Source: Mesorhizobium sp. Pch-S (GTDB lineage Bacteria > Pseudomonadota > Alphaproteobacteria > Rhizobiales > Rhizobiaceae). Taken from it: DNA of 64,000 nt. The notes beneath the pieces were generated by a model. The model was not told the origin of the DNA. It was given only the letters and a program-made list of their open reading frames with translations, and ran no database searches. This document shows positions 1-9,187 of the stretch, one piece after another (positions within the stretch are counted from its first letter, which is position 1; each line of letters begins with the position of its first letter). The stretch covers positions 3,929,501 through 3,993,500 of the forward strand of contig NZ_CP029562.1 in NCBI RefSeq assembly GCF_004136315.1. Reading direction: 5' to 3'. The position numbers and the translations under genes were made by a program.

Positions 1-429
1 CCGTTCGCGGGCGAAATCGAAACGGCCTATGCGGGTGGCGAAGTTGATGGTGATGTCCGGGTTCTGTTCGACGAATTCCGGGATCAGCGGCATCAGCCAG
101 CGCGTGCCGAAGGTGGGCAGGATGGCGAGGTTTAAAACGCCACCATGCCGATTGCTCATCAATCCAAGTGCTGCCTCGCGAAGCTGGCCGAGCGCCGCGC
201 GCACCGTTTCGGCATAGATCTCACCCTCGGGAGAAAGCTGGACATTGCGACTGTCCCGCTCGATCAGCCGCTTGCCGAACTGATCCTCCAAAAGCTTGAT
301 CTGCCTGCTGATAGCCCCCTGTGTCAGCGCCAATTCCTGGGCCGCTGCCGTGAACGAGCCCAGCCGTGCCACCGCCTCAAAGGCCGCGAGCGCTCCGGTG
401 GTCGGCAAAAGGCGGCGTTGCACACTCAT
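1..429 (-). CDS. LysR family transcriptional regulator (partial, 3' end outside window)
   Basis: The reverse strand reads open from an ATG at 429 to the window edge, giving about 143 residues that begin MSVQRRLLPTTGALAAFEAV. Residues about 8-65 form a typical LysR winged helix-turn-helix (TAAAQELALTQGAISRQIKL, then LFERD-like and LSPEG segments). The start of the effector-binding domain follows (LNLAILPTFGTRWLMPLIPEF), in the GcvA-like style. It is divergent from the acyl-CoA dehydrogenase gene at 546 with 116 bases between them, the usual arrangement for a LysR protein that controls its neighbour; that role is inferred. The C-terminal half is not in the window. Confidence 0.93.
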   Translation of the reverse strand, partial: MSVQRRLLPTTGALAAFEAVARLGSFTAAAQELALTQGAISRQIKLLEDQFGKRLIERDSRNVQLSPEGEIYAETVRAALGQLREAALGLMSNRHGGVLNLAILPTFGTRWLMPLIPEFVEQNPDITINFATRIGRFDFARER

Positions 430-545
430 GATCCATTACTAATCATCATTGATCTCCGAGGCAATTTCATTTGCTTTTTTCCAGGCAGGGGTCGATAAGC
501 CCGGCATTCTGCGCATTCTGGCCGCGCTTTCTGGGAGAAATACGC

Positions 546-1735
546 ATGGCTGCCGACAAGAACGCCTTCGTCTGGGACGATCCGTTCCTCCTCGAGGACC
601 AGCTTTCGGAAGACGAACGCATGATCCGCGATGGCGCGGCGGCGTTTGCGGCCGACAAGCTCGCGCCGCGGATCGAAGACGCCTACATGGAAGAAAAGAC
701 CGATCCGGCGATCTTCCGCGAAATGGGCGAAGCCGGCCTGCTCGGCATCACCGTCCCGGAAGAGTATGGCGGGCTTGGCGCCAACTACGTGACCTACGGC
801 CTTGTCGCCCGAGAAGTGGAGCGCATCGACAGCGGCTACCGCTCGATGATGAGCGTGCAGTCGTCGCTGGTCATGTATCCGATCCACGCTTATGGCTCGG
901 AAGAACAGCGCAAGAAGTACCTGCCGAAGCTCGCCTCAGGCGAATGGATCGGCTGCTTCGGCCTGACCGAACCGGATGCTGGTTCCGATCCGGGCGGCAT
1001 GAAGACCCGTGCCGAAAAGACAGCGAACGGCTATCGCATTTCCGGCTCGAAGATGTGGATTTCCAACGCGCCGATCGCCGACGTGTTCGTGGTGTGGGCG
1101 AAGTCTGCCGCGCATGACAACCAGATCCGCGGTTTCGTGCTCGAAAAGGGCATGAAGGGTCTGTCAGCGCCGAAGATCGGCGGCAAGCTTTCCCTGCGTG
1201 CCTCGATCACCGGCGAGATCGTCATGGAAGGCGTCGAGGTCGGCGAAGATGCGTTGTTGCCCAACGTTTCCGGCCTCAAGGGCCCGTTCGGCTGCCTGAA
1301 CCGTGCCCGTTACGGCATCTCCTGGGGCGCCATGGGTGCAGCGGAAGACTGCTGGCACCGTGCGCGCCAGTATGGCCTCGACCGCAAGCAGTTCGGCAAG
1401 CCGCTTGCCGGCATGCAGCTCTATCAGAAGAAACTTGCCGACATGCAGACCGACATCGCGCTCGGCCTGCAGGGTTCATTGCGCGTCGGCCGGCTGATGG
1501 ACGAAGGCAAGATGGCGCCGGAGATGATCTCCATCGTCAAGCGCAACAATTGCGGCAAGGCCCTCGACATCGCCCGCATGCGCGTGACATGCATGGTGGA
1601 AACGGCATCCAGATCGGCTATCACGTCATGCGCCATGCGCAGAACCTCGAGACGGTCAATACCTATGAGGGTGCACACGACGTGCACGCGCTCATCCTCG
1701 GCCGCGCTCAGACCGGCCTGCAGGCGTTCTTCTGA
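546..1735 (+). pseudogene. gcdH: glutaryl-CoA dehydrogenase, frameshifted near the C-terminus
   Basis: Acyl-CoA dehydrogenase family flavoenzyme matching glutaryl-CoA dehydrogenase, which oxidatively decarboxylates glutaryl-CoA to crotonyl-CoA in lysine and tryptophan breakdown. The ATG at 546 ([20 protein letters not shown]) is the family-like start. [15 protein letters not shown] and the [19 protein letters not shown] region are present. After codon 345 (ATG at 1578-1580) the frame breaks: restoring one base turns ATGCGCGTGACATG into ATG-GCG-CGT-GAC-ATG and recovers the expected end (HGGNGIQ, then [20 protein letters not shown], ending GLQAFF) with a stop at 1733-1735. Unrepaired, the frame runs to 1847 with an unrelated tail. 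Either a homopolymer error in the sequence or a genuine recent lesion. Confidence 0.85.
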
Positions 1736-1788
1736 GACGAGCCCCTCTCCCTGTGACCGGGGGGAGGTGCCTGCCGCTGAAGCGCCTG

Positions 1789-1846
1789 GAGCGGAATGCG
1801 ATCAGGTAGAATCGCTATTCCGCTCACTTTTCGGGATCATGCTCTA
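1789..1846. repeat. interspersed palindromic repeat, family 1 copy 1
   Basis: An inverted repeat has arms GAGCGGAATGCGAT (1789-1802) and ATCGCTATTCCGCTC (1811-1825, one extra base). It is followed by the tail ACTTTTCGGGATCATGCTC, which runs into the stop codon of the minus-strand oxidoreductase gene at 1844. The same arms and tail recur at 52697-52797 beside glyA, so this is a dispersed element and not a gene-specific terminator. Confidence 0.75.
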
Positions 1847-2893
1847 AGCGATCGCGACGGGACGTTTGTCGACGCTGCTCAGAAAGGCGGCGTCGATCAG
1901 TTTCTGCATGTCGGCGGCACGACGGAACGATGGATCGCCATTGATGCCGGAGAGCAGGGCGTCAACAAAACGACGCGCATTGCGCTTGATCTCCGGCAGC
2001 GCGATATCGCTCCAGGCAACAGTATCGATGTCTTTGCCGAAGCAGCCCTTCAGGGATGAGGTTCGGCCATCGGTCCGCACCCACAGCGCACCTTTGGTGC
2101 CATGCAGTTTCAGTTCGAGGTCGTTTAGATGGCCGGTCGCGTAGCGGGTGGCGAGAATGGTGGCCAGTGCGCCGGACGCAAAGCGCGCGGTCATCGCCAC
2201 ACTGTCATTGGCATCCAGCCGATATTTGCCGATCTGATCGCCGGGCGCCTTGGGGAAGGTGACCAGTTCGGCGTTGAGGCTGGCGATATCATCGACGGCG
2301 CCGTAGGTCGCGAAGTCGAGAATATGGATGCCGACGTCGCCCAGAACGCCCGTCGAGCCGTGGTCGCTCGATAGCCGCCAAAGCCATTGATCGGTGGTGC
2401 GCCAGTCGCCCCAGGCCTTTCCGACCAGCCAGCTCTGCCGGTAGCTTGCCTCGACATGACGCAGTTCCCCGAGCTCGCCGGATTCGACCATTTGCCGGGC
2501 GCGCTGCAAGGCGGGCGAGTTGCGATAAGTGAGGTTGACCATGTTGACGAGGCCTGCGCGCTCAGCGGCCTCCGTCATTTCCAGCGCGTCGGCATGGTTG
2601 GGCGCCAACGGTTTTTCGCAGAACACATGCTTGCCGGCAGCAAGCAGCATGAGCGTGGTTTCCTTGTGCACGCCATCGGGCGTGGCATTGATGGCCGCAT
2701 CGAAATCGCCCCAGGCAAGCGCGGCTTCCAGGCCGTCGAAGGCATGGGCGATGTCGTTCTTTTCCGCATAGGCGGCGGCACGGCCCGGCAAGGCGTCAGC
2801 GCAGGCAACGATCCCGCACTCCGGCACCTTGCCAAACTCCTCCATATGTTGGCCGGCGATGCCGCCGGTGCCGAGAAGAAGCAGCCGTCTCAT
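1844..2893 (-). CDS. Gfo/Idh/MocA family oxidoreductase (ThuB-like)
   Basis: 349 residues. The N-terminus has a Rossmann dinucleotide site ([17 protein letters not shown]). The family signature [15 protein letters not shown] lies near residues 94-108, and the GFO/IDH C-terminal alpha/beta domain follows. The start overlaps the stop of the upstream ThuA-family gene at 2893, so the two are translationally coupled. In rhizobia a ThuA protein and a Gfo/Idh oxidoreductase (ThuB) act together in oxidation of disaccharides such as trehalose to 3-keto sugars. No sugar ABC transporter is adjacent, so the substrate is uncertain. A repeat abuts the stop codon. Confidence 0.85.
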   Translation of the reverse strand: MRRLLLLGTGGIAGQHMEEFGKVPECGIVACADALPGRAAAYAEKNDIAHAFDGLEAALAWGDFDAAINATPDGVHKETTLMLLAAGKHVFCEKPLAPNHADALEMTEAAERAGLVNMVNLTYRNSPALQRARQMVESGELGELRHVEASYRQSWLVGKAWGDWRTTDQWLWRLSSDHGSTGVLGDVGIHILDFATYGAVDDIASLNAELVTFPKAPGDQIGKYRLDANDSVAMTARFASGALATILATRYATGHLNDLELKLHGTKGALWVRTDGRTSSLKGCFGKDIDTVAWSDIALPEIKRNARRFVDALLSGINGDPSFRRAADMQKLIDAAFLSSVDKRPVAIA

Positions 2894-3678
2894 CAGCGCA
2901 GTCCCTCGTCGCCGTCCTTATGCAGCTTGGGTCCTTTTTCGACCAGCGGCTCCTTGGCAGCCGAAATCGGCACGTTCGGCGCGGCCGCGATCATCGCCCA
3001 GGCCGGTGCCGGATTGTGTGCCCAGTGCACGGCATTGCGCAGCACGGTATGCACGTCGGGATGGTGGTAGGTCGGATAGGTTTCGTGACCCGGGCGGAAA
3101 TAGAAGATGCGGCCGGCACCACGCTGATAGGTCAGGCCGGATCGGAACACCTCGCCACCTTCGAACCAGGAGACGAAGACCGTTTCCATAGGTTCCGGCA
3201 CGGTGAAGGGTTCGCCGTACATTTCCTCGTTGGGCAGTTCGATGCATTCGCCGAGGCCCTTGGCGATGGGGTGGTTGCGGTTGACCACCCAGATGCGTTC
3301 GCGTTCGCCGGCCTCACGCCATTTCAGCGAGCAGGGCGTGCCCATGAGCCGTTTGAAGATCTTCGAGAAATGGCCGGAGTGCAGGACGATCAGGCCCATG
3401 CCTTCCCAGACGCGCTGCTGCACGCGCTCGACAATGGCGTCGTCGACCTTGCCGTGAGCGGCATGGCCCCACCAGACCAGCACATCGGTCTTTGCCAGGC
3501 GATCTTCGGTCAGGCCGTGCTCCGGGTCCTGCAGCACGACCGTTTCCGCCGTGATGTCCTTGTCGTGGTTGAGGGCTGCCGCGATGGTGCCGTGCATGCC
3601 GAGCGGATAGATACCTGCAACGACGGCACTCTCCTGTTCATGCACGTTCTCGCCCCACACCAGTGCTCTGATCGGCAT
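2893..3678 (-). CDS. ThuA domain-containing protein (trehalose utilization family)
   Basis: 261 residues from ATG at 3678, preceded by GGGAGA at a good ribosome-binding distance; the frame opens further upstream but without a site. The sequence ([16 protein letters not shown], then [14 protein letters not shown] and [14 protein letters not shown]) matches the ThuA family, which has a glutamine-amidotransferase-like fold and works with Gfo/Idh oxidoreductases on sugar substrates. It is first in a two-gene minus-strand operon with the oxidoreductase at 1844-2893. A ThuA protein next to a Gfo/Idh gene favours a keto-sugar pathway, but the precise sugar cannot be read from sequence. Confidence 0.85.
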   Translation of the reverse strand: MPIRALVWGENVHEQESAVVAGIYPLGMHGTIAAALNHDKDITAETVVLQDPEHGLTEDRLAKTDVLVWWGHAAHGKVDDAIVERVQQRVWEGMGLIVLHSGHFSKIFKRLMGTPCSLKWREAGERERIWVVNRNHPIAKGLGECIELPNEEMYGEPFTVPEPMETVFVSWFEGGEVFRSGLTYQRGAGRIFYFRPGHETYPTYHHPDVHTVLRNAVHWAHNPAPAWAMIAAAPNVPISAAKEPLVEKGPKLHKDGDEGLR

Positions 3679-3765
3679 GCTGCATCTCCCACGATCGATT
3701 TGATTGGATCGGTTCAATTACAGCATGAACGCAGGGGACGGCAAGAGACAATCGAACATGAGAAT

Positions 3766-3787
3766 GGCCGGCCCTCTCGGGCCGGCC
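3766..3787 (-). terminator. hairpin after leuB
   Basis: Perfect 9-bp stem GGCCGGCCC / GGGCCGGCC with a 4-base loop, 10 bases beyond the leuB stop. There is no strong T-run on the minus strand, so termination is probable but not certain. Confidence 0.55.
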
Positions 3788-3796
3788 GGATGTCGG

Positions 3797-4897
3797 TCAG
3801 GCGAGGAACTTGGCGATGATGGCGTTGCCCATGGCAACGGTGCCGACCTCGATCTTGCCTTCGGACATGATGTCCTTGGTGCGCAGGCCATCGTCCAGCA
3901 CGGCGGCGATCGCCGCTTCGAGCCGATCGGCTTCGGCCACCATGTTGAAGGAATAGCGCAGGCACATGGCGAAGGAAGCGATCATGGCGATCGGGTTGGC
4001 GATGCCGCGGCCAGCGATGTCGGGGGCGGAGCCGTGTACCGGCTCGTAGAGTGCCTTGCGCTTGCCGGTCTTGGCATCCGGTGCACCGAGCGAGGCCGAC
4101 GGCAGCATGCCGAGCGAGCCTGTCAGCATCGCGGCGACGTCCGACAGCATGTCGCCGAAAAGATTGTCGGTGACGATGACGTCGAACTGCTTGGGCCAAC
4201 GCACCAGCTGCATGCCACCGGCGTCAGCCAGCATGTGGTCGAGCTTGACGTCGGCATATTTCGCCTTGTGGGTCGCGCTGACGACCTCGTTCCACAAAAC
4301 GCCCGACTTCATGACGTTGCGCTTTTCCATCGACGTCACGTGGTTCTTGCGGGTGCGCGCAAGCTCGAACGCGACACCGGAGATGCGCTCGATTTCAAAG
4401 GTGTCGTAGACTTGGGTGTCGATACCGCGCTTCTGGCCGTTGCCGAGGTCGATGATCTGCTTGGGTTCGCCGAAATAGACGCCGCCGGTCAGTTCACGCA
4501 CGATCAGGATGTCGAGGCCCTCGACCACTTCCTGCTTGAGCGAGGAAGAGGCGGCAAGCGCCGGATAACAGATAGCCGGGCGCAGATTGGCAAACAGCTC
4601 CATGTCCTTGCGCAGGCGCAGCAGGCCGGCTTCTGGGCGCACCTCATATGGCACGCTGTCCCACTTCGGGCCGCCGACGGCACCGAACAGCACGGCGTCG
4701 GCAGCCAGCGCCTTGCTCATGTCCTCTTCGGAGATCGCCTGGCCGTGCGCGTCGTAGGCACTGCCGCCGACAAGGCCCTCGTCGAACGCAAAGCCGGCTC
4801 CCTTCTCGTTCATCGCCGCGATCAGTTTCTTGACCTCGGCCATGGCCTCGGGGCCGATGCCGTCGCCAGCGAGCAGGAGAAGTTTTTTCGTTGCCAT
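3797..4897 (-). CDS. leuB: 3-isopropylmalate dehydrogenase
   Basis: 366 residues, the usual length for LeuB. It oxidatively decarboxylates (2R,3S)-3-isopropylmalate in leucine synthesis, in the cytoplasm. Visible family blocks are [13 protein letters not shown] at the N-terminus, [21 protein letters not shown], the [10 protein letters not shown] segment, the metal-binding region [20 protein letters not shown], and [18 protein letters not shown] near the C-terminus. It starts MATKKLL with a GAAGGTCCCTT-type leader. leuD lies 6.7 kb away on the same strand, with accessory genes between them. No leader peptide or attenuator was seen. Confidence 0.97.
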   Translation of the reverse strand: MATKKLLLLAGDGIGPEAMAEVKKLIAAMNEKGAGFAFDEGLVGGSAYDAHGQAISEEDMSKALAADAVLFGAVGGPKWDSVPYEVRPEAGLLRLRKDMELFANLRPAICYPALAASSSLKQEVVEGLDILIVRELTGGVYFGEPKQIIDLGNGQKRGIDTQVYDTFEIERISGVAFELARTRKNHVTSMEKRNVMKSGVLWNEVVSATHKAKYADVKLDHMLADAGGMQLVRWPKQFDVIVTDNLFGDMLSDVAAMLTGSLGMLPSASLGAPDAKTGKRKALYEPVHGSAPDIAGRGIANPIAMIASFAMCLRYSFNMVAEADRLEAAIAAVLDDGLRTKDIMSEGKIEVGTVAMGNAIIAKFLA

Positions 4898-5079
4898 CTA
4901 AGGGACCTTCCACGGGTTCGGAGAATTGCAGCCTTGCTAACGGCAAGGCCGTTGTGGTGCAAGCCCGTTGCCACTGCGAAGTCCTTCGTGGACCGGACAA
5001 AGCGGGCGCCTGGAGGGAAGCTTGGTGACGTCGTGCGATGTAGTGATGTGTCGACAAAAGGGGCTTGGAGTCATCCGGC

Positions 5080-6045
5080 ATGAGCAAGCGTGTAGGTCTG
5101 GGCATCCTCGGCCTTGGAGCCATGGGAACCGAACTCCTCGAGGCGGCTGCCAGGCACGACGATTTCGAGGTGATGCTTTGTGCCGACGTCAATGAGGCAG
5201 CGGTTGCGCGGGAGCGTCGCCGGTACCCCGGCATCGGCTTTACCACCGAGCCGCGAACCGTCGTGGCCAGCGAAGGGGTCGACGCCATCTACATCGCCAC
5301 GCCGCCAAGGTTTCACGCCGCATATGCGATGGAAGCGATGCGCGCGGGCAAGGCCGTGTTCTGCGAGAAACCGCTGGCGGTCGATCTCGCTGAAGGGCAG
5401 GCGATGGCCGACCTTGCGGCCCAGACGGGCGTGGTGACGGCCGTCAATTTCGCGCTTTCCGATCGTCATGCCACGCTGGAGATCGAACGCGCCCTTGCTG
5501 CAGGAGAACTCGGCAACGTGGGCGGCGTCGATATCAGGCTGGCCTTTCCGCAATGGCCGCGCGCGTTTCAGGCCGATGCAGGCTGGCTGTCAGGTCGGGC
5601 AGAGGGCGGGTTCGTCCGTGAGGTCTTCTCGCACTTTGCCTATCTGACCGACCGGCTCATCGGCGAGCTCGAGCCGGTGTTCACGACCCTGGACTTTCCG
5701 CAGCCGGATGAGGCTAGCGAAAACTTGGCCTTCGGCCTGTTTCGTGCCGGCGGCATCCCGGTGCGCGTCTTCGGCCAGGCCGGCCTCGCGGTGCCCGAAA
5801 GCTACGAATGGGCCATATCCGGCAGCCTCCGTTCCTATCGCCTGCGCAACTGGGGCGAATTGCAGGTTTCGGACGGCAAGGCATGGCAGGATGTGGCTCT
5901 CATCGGCGAACGCGGGTCGGAATACACGCGGCTATCCGCATTCGCACGGGCGATCCGGGGTGAACCTCAAACCAACCTTGCGGATTTTGCCGCAGGCCTC
6001 AGGGTCCAGCGCGCAGTGGAGGCCTTTCACACCAAGGCGAACTAA
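5080..6045 (+). CDS. Gfo/Idh/MocA family oxidoreductase
   Basis: 321 residues from ATG at 5080, chosen because GGAG lies at 5067-5070; a TTG in frame at 5065 is less likely. It has a Rossmann site (LGILGLGAMGTELLEAA) and the family motif FCEKPLAVDLAEGQAM, then a C-terminal GFO/IDH domain. It is a different paralog from the ThuB-like gene at 1844. It stands alone, divergent from leuB, so no pathway can be assigned; sugar or inositol-type polyol oxidation is typical of the family. Confidence 0.85.
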   Translation: MSKRVGLGILGLGAMGTELLEAAARHDDFEVMLCADVNEAAVARERRRYPGIGFTTEPRTVVASEGVDAIYIATPPRFHAAYAMEAMRAGKAVFCEKPLAVDLAEGQAMADLAAQTGVVTAVNFALSDRHATLEIERALAAGELGNVGGVDIRLAFPQWPRAFQADAGWLSGRAEGGFVREVFSHFAYLTDRLIGELEPVFTTLDFPQPDEASENLAFGLFRAGGIPVRVFGQAGLAVPESYEWAISGSLRSYRLRNWGELQVSDGKAWQDVALIGERGSEYTRLSAFARAIRGEPQTNLADFAAGLRVQRAVEAFHTKAN

Positions 6046-6523
6046 GTTCGGACCGATGCGCCAGTCCAGCAAACTGCGGCCGCAATGCCAGTTCGTCGCA
6101 TAAAAACGGATAGCTGCGGACGTCACCATCGACGAACACCGCTTCAGGCCAGGCGGAAGACAGCCCCGCGCCAACATCACCACACCTGACGATCGACGTC
6201 GTGGGGCCGACCTTCATTAACCCATGGGTTAATGAAACACCGCAAAATATTATTTTTACCGCACCAAAACGTCATGCAATGTGACCGATGAGGATCGAAG
6301 CCAACCTGGTTCGGCGGCGTCGGTGTCTGGTATCTGGCCGGGCTTGGCGCCACCGCGCTTGTCTCCGCTTTTCCTGCCAGGCGGCCTTGGGGGAACGCTG
6401 GAAGAGCGCTTTGGCTGGCGCCTGCTTTTCGTCGCTTACCGTGTCAGGCCTCAAGCCTACTCGGGGAAAGTCGGCCGGCGGGACCGCCGCTCCGGCACCA
6501 ACAACGACACATCGGGAGAACGC
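6046..6523. other. 478-base non-coding stretch with operator and possible gene remnant
   Basis: No intact gene was found. It contains the perfect palindrome at 6213-6236 and an AT-rich tract just after it (AAAATATTATTTTTACC), which looks like the promoter of the SDR/aldehyde dehydrogenase operon. Between 6305 and 6385 one frame reads WFGGVGVWYLAGLGATALVS, a hydrophobic run like the end of a membrane protein, but it has no start and is not continued. It may be a decayed transporter fragment; this is weak. Confidence 0.5.
6213..6236. promoter_or_regulatory. perfect 24-bp palindromic operator candidate
   Basis: The half site TTCATTAACCCA is followed immediately by its exact reverse complement, with no spacer and no mismatch. 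It lies about 290 bases before the SDR start and just upstream of an AT-rich promoter-like tract. Perfect dyads of this size are typical sites for dimeric repressors of the TetR, MarR or GntR type. No regulator gene is adjacent, so the binding protein is unknown. Confidence 0.6.
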
Positions 6524-7315
6524 GTGAGCATGCTGTTCGGCAAAACGATCCTCATCACTGGCATCGCCTCGGGCATCGGCGCCCGAACCGCGGAACTGGC
6601 CGGTCAGCTCGGCGCCGACGTGATCGGTGTAGATCGGCACGAGCCAACCGGACACAAAGGCGTCTTCGTCCAGGCTGATATCTCGTCCAAGGCCGGTGTC
6701 GACGATCTCGTTGCACGGCTGCCGCAGCGCATCGACGCGCTCTGCAATGTCGCGGGTCTCTCCGGCGACACCGGCGCTGCGCCGACGCTTGCAGTCAATT
6801 TCTATGGCCTGCGTGCGCTTTCCGAAGCGCTGGCGCCAAGAATTCGCGAAGGCGGCGCTATCGTCAACGTCGCCTCAATCGCGGGCTTCGGCTGGCGAGC
6901 CAACCTCAATCGGACAGCCTCGATGGTAAGCGTGGAAGGCTTCCCGGACGTGGTCAAAGTGATCGCCGACCACGCGGTGAAGAATGAGGAAGGCTATCCG
7001 GTCTCGAAGGAGCTGTTGTTGCTCTGGACCTTTCGTGCCGCGCATCAGGAATTGTTCAAGAGCCGCGATATCCGGGTCAATGCGGTGAGCCCCGGTCCAG
7101 TCGAGACACCGATCCTGAAACAATTCCGCACCGTGCTCGGCGACGCCCGCGTCGACAGCGATATTTCGAGGGTCGGCCGCGCCGGCACCTCCAGCGACAT
7201 CGCGCCCGTCGTGCTGTTCCTTTGCTCGGACGGCGCTCGCTGGATCAACGGTGCCAATGTGCCGGTCGACGGCGGCCTTGAAGCATCAATCAACGCCGAG
7301 GTGCTCGGCTTCTGA
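6524..7315 (+). CDS. SDR family oxidoreductase, coniferyl-alcohol dehydrogenase-like
   Basis: 263 residues from GTG at 6524 (GGGAGAA at 6514-6520); ATG at 6530 is an alternative two codons in. Classical short-chain dehydrogenase: the cofactor site TGIASGIGARTAELAG, the NVAG motif (LCNVAGLSG), a catalytic serine in VNVASIAG, and YPVSK as the YxxxK pair. The IGVDRHEP and QADIS segments and the late position of YxxxK resemble CalA-type coniferyl-alcohol and 3-alpha-hydroxysteroid dehydrogenases. It is followed 35 bases later by an aldehyde dehydrogenase, which suits a two-step alcohol to aldehyde to acid oxidation, perhaps of an aromatic alcohol. The substrate is inferred. Confidence 0.82.
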   Translation: MSMLFGKTILITGIASGIGARTAELAGQLGADVIGVDRHEPTGHKGVFVQADISSKAGVDDLVARLPQRIDALCNVAGLSGDTGAAPTLAVNFYGLRALSEALAPRIREGGAIVNVASIAGFGWRANLNRTASMVSVEGFPDVVKVIADHAVKNEEGYPVSKELLLLWTFRAAHQELFKSRDIRVNAVSPGPVETPILKQFRTVLGDARVDSDISRVGRAGTSSDIAPVVLFLCSDGARWINGANVPVDGGLEASINAEVLGF

Positions 7316-7350
7316 CTTTGCAACGCTCCACCGCGGGCGAGGAGACAACT

Positions 7351-8796
7351 ATGGGTATCGGACTTCTGATCGATGGTGATGAACGGCCGGCTGCGGAAGA
7401 GGCGTCCTTTGAGCGCTTCGATCCATTCACCGGCAAGCTGGCGACCCGAGCCGCTGCCGCAAGCGTCGCCGACGCCAACGCCGCCGTGGAGGCCGCCGCC
7501 ACTGCTTTCCCGGCCTGGTCGCGGGTCGGTCCGGGCGAACGCCGCGCCTTGCTTTTAAAGGCGGCCGATATCATGACCTCCAAGGCCGGTGAGTTCACCA
7601 AGCTGATGACGGAAGAGACGGGCGCGACCGCTCCCTGGGCAACGTTCAACGTCATGCTGGCCGCGAACATGCTGCGCGAAGCGGCAGCAATGACGACGCA
7701 GATATCAGGCGAGGTCATTCCCTCCGACAAGCCAGGCACGTTCGCCATGGCGATCCGTCAGCCGGCCGGCGTGTGCCTCGGTATCGCGCCATGGAATGCG
7801 CCGGTCATCCTCGGCACGCGCGCGCTGGCCATGCCACTCGCCTGCGGTAACACAGTGGTGTTGAAAGCCTCGGAAATGTGCCCTGGCACACACCGGCTGA
7901 TCGGCCAGGTGCTGGTCGAGGCCGGCCTGCCCAGGGGCGTCGTCAATGTCGTCACCAACGACCCGAAGGACGCGGCGGCAATCGTCAAGGCGGTGATTGC
8001 GCATCCGGCGGTGAAGCGCGTCAACTTCACCGGTTCGACCAAGGTCGGCCGGATCATCGCCGAGCTCTCCGCCCAGCACCTCAAGCCGGCGCTGCTCGAA
8101 CTCGGTGGCAAGGCGCCGCTCGTCGTGCTGGAGGACGCTGACGTCGACGCGGCGGTGAGTGCAGCAACCTTCGGCGCGTTCATGCATCAGGGCCAGATCT
8201 GCATGTCCACCGAACGCCTGGTCGTCGACGAAAAGATTGCGGACGAATTCGTCGCCAAGCTCGCTGCCCGCGCCTCGAAACTGCCGGCCGGAGATCCTCG
8301 CGGTCATGTCGTTCTGGGCTCTTTGATCAGCAGTCAGGCGGCCGACAAGATGGAAGAACTGGTTGCCGACGCTGTTGCCAAAGGCGCCAGGCTGGTTGCT
8401 GGCGGCAAGCGGATGGGGACGGTCATGGAGGCAACGCTGCTTGATCATGTCACCCCAGCCATGCGCGTCTATTCGGAAGAGTCCTTCGGCCCCGTAAAGC
8501 CGGTGATCCGCGTCAAAGGCGAGGACGACGCGGTGCGCGTCGCCAACGACACCGAATACGGACTTTCATCGGCTGTCTTCAGCCGTGACGTTTCTCGTGC
8601 CATGGCCGTCGCGGCGCGCATCCAGGCGGGTATCTGCCACATCAACGGGCCTACCGTAGGCGACGAGGCGCAGATGCCATTCGGCGGCATGAAGGGGTCG
8701 GGTTACGGGCGGTTCGGTGGCAAGGCATCGATCGCCGAATTCACTGACCTGCGCTGGCTGACGATCGAGGATCCAGGCCAGCCCTACCCGTTCTGA
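7351..8796 (+). CDS. aldehyde dehydrogenase family protein (vanillin/benzaldehyde dehydrogenase-like)
   Basis: 481 residues from ATG at 7351 with GGAGA upstream. The aldehyde dehydrogenase residues are in place: oxyanion Asn149 in PWNAP, general base Glu250 in LELGGKAPLVVLED, and nucleophile Cys284 in GQICMSTERL. The GQICMSTER block is typical of aromatic aldehyde dehydrogenases (vanillin, salicylaldehyde, benzaldehyde). With the SDR upstream it would complete oxidation of an alcohol to a carboxylate in the cytoplasm. Both genes probably share the promoter marked by the 24-bp palindrome. Confidence 0.88.
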   Translation: MGIGLLIDGDERPAAEEASFERFDPFTGKLATRAAAASVADANAAVEAAATAFPAWSRVGPGERRALLLKAADIMTSKAGEFTKLMTEETGATAPWATFNVMLAANMLREAAAMTTQISGEVIPSDKPGTFAMAIRQPAGVCLGIAPWNAPVILGTRALAMPLACGNTVVLKASEMCPGTHRLIGQVLVEAGLPRGVVNVVTNDPKDAAAIVKAVIAHPAVKRVNFTGSTKVGRIIAELSAQHLKPALLELGGKAPLVVLEDADVDAAVSAATFGAFMHQGQICMSTERLVVDEKIADEFVAKLAARASKLPAGDPRGHVVLGSLISSQAADKMEELVADAVAKGARLVAGGKRMGTVMEATLLDHVTPAMRVYSEESFGPVKPVIRVKGEDDAVRVANDTEYGLSSAVFSRDVSRAMAVAARIQAGICHINGPTVGDEAQMPFGGMKGSGYGRFGGKASIAEFTDLRWLTIEDPGQPYPF

Positions 8797-8836
8797 TGAA
8801 CCCGGCTGGTCGGTCGGCGCCGGCATCCAGGCTGGT

Positions 8837-9187
8837 CTAGTCGTGCTGGAGGATGTTGATCAGCTTGCCGAAAGGATCGCGCACGAAGAAACGGCGCACG
8901 CCCCAGGGTTCGTCGGACGGGCCATATTCGATGGCGAAGCCGGCTTTCTTCATGCCGGCAAGCATGGCGTCGACATCGTCGACCTCGATGGACAGGTCGG
9001 GCACCGGCGTTTCGTTGCCACCATGCTCGGCGAATGACACTTGCACTGTCATGCGTTCACTGTTGCCGTAGGTGGCGATCCAGCCATGGTCCATGACGAT
9101 GTCGAGGCCGAGCACGTCGCCGTAAAAACGCCTCGCCGCCGCGACATCGGTCGTGGCGACGTTGGCGACGATGCGTTTGACGGTCAC
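8837..9187 (-). CDS. VOC family (glyoxalase/bleomycin resistance-like) protein
   Basis: 116 residues from GTG at 9187, whose first bases overlap the stop of the ridA-like gene (GTGA), so the two are translationally coupled. One VOC module is seen: RIVANVATTDVAAARRFYGD starts the first beta-alpha-beta repeat, LSIEVDDVDAMLAGMKKAGF the second, and RRFFVRDPFGKLINILQHD is the standard ending. Family members are metal-dependent lyases, dioxygenases or drug-binding proteins; nothing here fixes the substrate. Confidence 0.85.
   Translation of the reverse strand: MTVKRIVANVATTDVAAARRFYGDVLGLDIVMDHGWIATYGNSERMTVQVSFAEHGGNETPVPDLSIEVDDVDAMLAGMKKAGFAIEYGPSDEPWGVRRFFVRDPFGKLINILQHD

Noticed and set aside
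3704..5083. Long plus-strand open frame of 459 codons opposite leuB
   Set aside because: It covers leuB in antisense, has a low-complexity His/Asp/Gly-rich translation typical of shadows of GC-rich genes, and no ribosome-binding site.
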